From DMER64 sp041652255 (lineage in GTDB: Bacteria > Bacteroidota > Bacteroidia > Bacteroidales > UBA932), in assembly GCA_041652255.1 (NCBI GenBank), contig JBAZHT010000003.1:10083-74082 (forward strand): a DNA stretch of 64,000 nucleotides, given 5' to 3'. The notes beneath the pieces are model-generated. The model was not told the DNA's origin, ran no database searches, and saw only the letters and a list, made by a program, of their open reading frames with translations. The position numbers were made by a program, and so were the translations under genes. Below, piece after piece: positions 62,709-64,000 of this stretch. Every line of letters begins with the position of its first letter. Within the stretch, counting starts at the first letter, position 1.

Positions 62709-64000
62709 TTACATATTGGCACACTGATCGCAGGCAAGAGCTGCGGCTTCCATGATTCCCTCACTCATTGTGGGATGCGGGAAAATGGAATGTATCAGAT
62801 CGTGACTCGTGATTTTCATACCGCGGCATGCTACCAGTCCGCCTATCATTTCCGTGGCATGTGCCCCGATAATGTGGGCACCCAGTAATACTTGTGATTC
62901 AGCATCAAAAACAAGTTTGACGAAACCGTCCCTTTCTCCGGCGGCAGCCGCCTTTCCCGATGCTGTAAAAGGATACTTCCCGATCTTCACTTTTATGCCT
63001 CTTTTTTCGGCATCTTTTTCCCGCAATCCAACCGATGCGATTTCGGGCGTTGTGTAAATACATCCCGGTACATTGTCATAATCTACGTCGGGAACATCCA
63101 GTCCCGCCATCCTTTCCACGCAACAAAGGGCTTCTGCCGACGCCAGGTGGGCCAGGGCCGGCGTATTTAAAACATCACCTACTGCATAAATACCGGGAAC
63201 CGTTGTCATAAAATTTTTATCTACATTGATCCGGCCGCGGGTCATTTGAACACCCAGTTCTTCCAGTCCGATATTAGCTGTCACCGGCACAACACCAACG
63301 GCAGACAATATTATATCTGCCTCAACATATTCAAGACCTTTCTTTGTCTGTACGGACAGGCGACAACCGTCAGCAGATTTTTCAGCCGACTGTACGCCGG
63401 CAGATGTCATGACCTTCATGCCTGCTTTACGAAAAGAGCGGCTTAACTGGGCTGCTACGTCCGCATCTTCGGTCGGCACTATCTGGTCCATGTACTCTAT
63501 CAATGTCACTTTTGTACCGAGTGAATTGTAGAAAAAAGCAAGCTCGGCACCAATGGCACCGGATCCTATCACAGCCATGGTTTCGGGTATGGATCCCGGA
63601 ACCATAGCCTGACGGTAACCAATAATCTTTTTCCCGTCTATGGAGGCCCCGGGAAGGGAGTTGGGTTTGGAACCTGTGGCTATCAGAATATTTTTGCCCT
63701 CCAGGATCTGATCCCCAACGGCAACTTTTCCCGGAGCCTTAAGGCTGCCTCGCCCGTGTATTATCTCAATTTTGTACTTGTTCAATAAGAATTCAATGCC
63801 TTTGGTCATCTGTGCCGCAACCTGCCTGCTTCTCTCAACAATGGCCTTAATATCGGGCTCCACATTTCCTGTCACTTTCACTCCGTAAGTTTCTGCATGC
63901 CTGGCTGTGTTCAGTGCTTCCGCACTTTTCATCAGCGCTTTGGTAGGGATACACCCCCAATTAAGGCAAACCCCCCCCCAAAAGGGCTTTTTCGATAATT
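62709..64000 (-). CDS. lpdA: Dihydrolipoyl dehydrogenase, 5'-incomplete with apparent frameshift
   Basis: Flavoprotein disulfide reductase (E3 of 2-oxoacid dehydrogenase complexes). The NAD-binding VIGSGAIGAELAFF, the FAD/GD motif VPGIYAVGDV and the C-terminal dimer-interface HPTMSE (His-Glu) are seen. The redox pair appears as VCLNWGCIPTKAL just before the ATG at 63932. Upstream, IIEKALLGG is readable, but a G9 tract (63971-63979) shifts the frame by one base: G8 would restore GGVCLNW. The remaining N-terminus lies beyond the window. An assembly error is more likely than a real pseudogene. Confidence 0.85.
   Translation of the reverse strand, partial: LSKKPFWGGVCLNWGCIPTKALMKSAEALNTARHAETYGVKVTGNVEPDIKAIVERSRQVAAQMTKGIEFLLNKYKIEIIHGRGSLKAPGKVAVGDQILEGKNILIATGSKPNSLPGASIDGKKIIGYRQAMVPGSIPETMAVIGSGAIGAELAFFYNSLGTKVTLIEYMDQIVPTEDADVAAQLSRSFRKAGMKVMTSAGVQSAEKSADGCRLSVQTKKGLEYVEADIILSAVGVVPVTANIGLEELGVQMTRGRINVDKNFMTTVPGIYAVGDVLNTPALAHLASAEALCCVERMAGLDVPDVDYDNVPGCIYTTPEIASVGLREKDAEKRGIKVKIGKYPFTASGKAAAAGERDGFVKLVFDAESQVLLGAHIIGAHATEMIGGLVACRGMKITSHDLIHSIFPHPTMSEGIMEAAALACDQCANM

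Noticed and set aside
1..64000. CRISPR arrays, insertion sequences, toxin-antitoxin or prophage genes
   Set aside because: No spaced direct repeats, transposase or phage-type proteins were found; all long frames are accounted for by core genes.

Overview
This 64 kb window is chromosomal core sequence from a Bacteroidota bacterium, most likely of the order Bacteroidales. Several things point there. Many genes are preceded by a TANNTTTG box, the Bacteroidetes -7 promoter element, and few have a Shine-Dalgarno sequence. The rpmB-rpmG-DUF4295-ftsY cluster is typical of the phylum. The tmRNA tag reads GNNNYALAA. There are PhoH with a fused PIN domain, DUF4199 and DUF4402-like proteins, lipoproteins, and a menaquinone gene (menA). 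The genus cannot be told from the sequence. I see no prophage, insertion sequence, CRISPR array or integrase. The window is gene-dense and no gene-free stretch exceeds about 260 bp.

Layout. 1-9.4 kb: lon, ung and coaD, a double-thioredoxin protein, a UbiD-family decarboxylase, lnt (minus) and a LysE-type exporter. 9.4-9.8 kb: tmRNA (ssrA). 9.8-15.5 kb: an overlapping run of a lipoprotein with YD-like motifs, an AddB-like nuclease and a PgpH-type HD phosphohydrolase. 15.5-18.3 kb (minus): a LytS/LytTR two-component pair followed by menA, with a short terminated RNA just upstream. 18.5-22.2 kb: an M16 peptidase lipoprotein (minus) and a YugP-like zinc peptidase (plus). 22.3-28.5 kb: hexuronate catabolism, with kdgK-eda (plus) converging on uxaC-exuT (minus). 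The minus string also carries a glycosyltransferase and two small membrane proteins. 28.5-32.2 kb: a two-gene putative surface-fibre locus, a DUF4402-like subunit and an usher-like outer-membrane protein ending in a SPOR-like domain. 32.2-41.5 kb: tRNA-Val, folC, phoH, ppdK, galE, dgt, a serpin lipoprotein and rubredoxin. 41.6-47.3 kb: tldD-pmbA-nhaC-slyD and tsaD. 47.4-51.8 kb: tamB. 51.8-60.6 kb (minus): pheT, ftsY, small ribosomal genes, lepB and the classic thrS-infC-rpmI-rplT cluster. 60.6-64 kb: DUF4199, a polyprenyl-phosphate-type glycosyltransferase, mgsA and an incomplete lpdA carrying an apparent frameshift.

The most interesting items are: the subunit/usher-like pair, whose two promoters each sit in a perfect DNA dyad; a candidate small RNA or attenuated leader upstream of lytS; infC beginning at a non-AUG codon behind a rare strong Shine-Dalgarno sequence; a recurrent architecture in which the -7 box lies 4-7 nt from the start codon, implying leaderless mRNAs; and a G9 homopolymer that breaks lpdA. 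Start codons were moved downstream of the longest open frame where signal peptides, promoter boxes or family starts required it.
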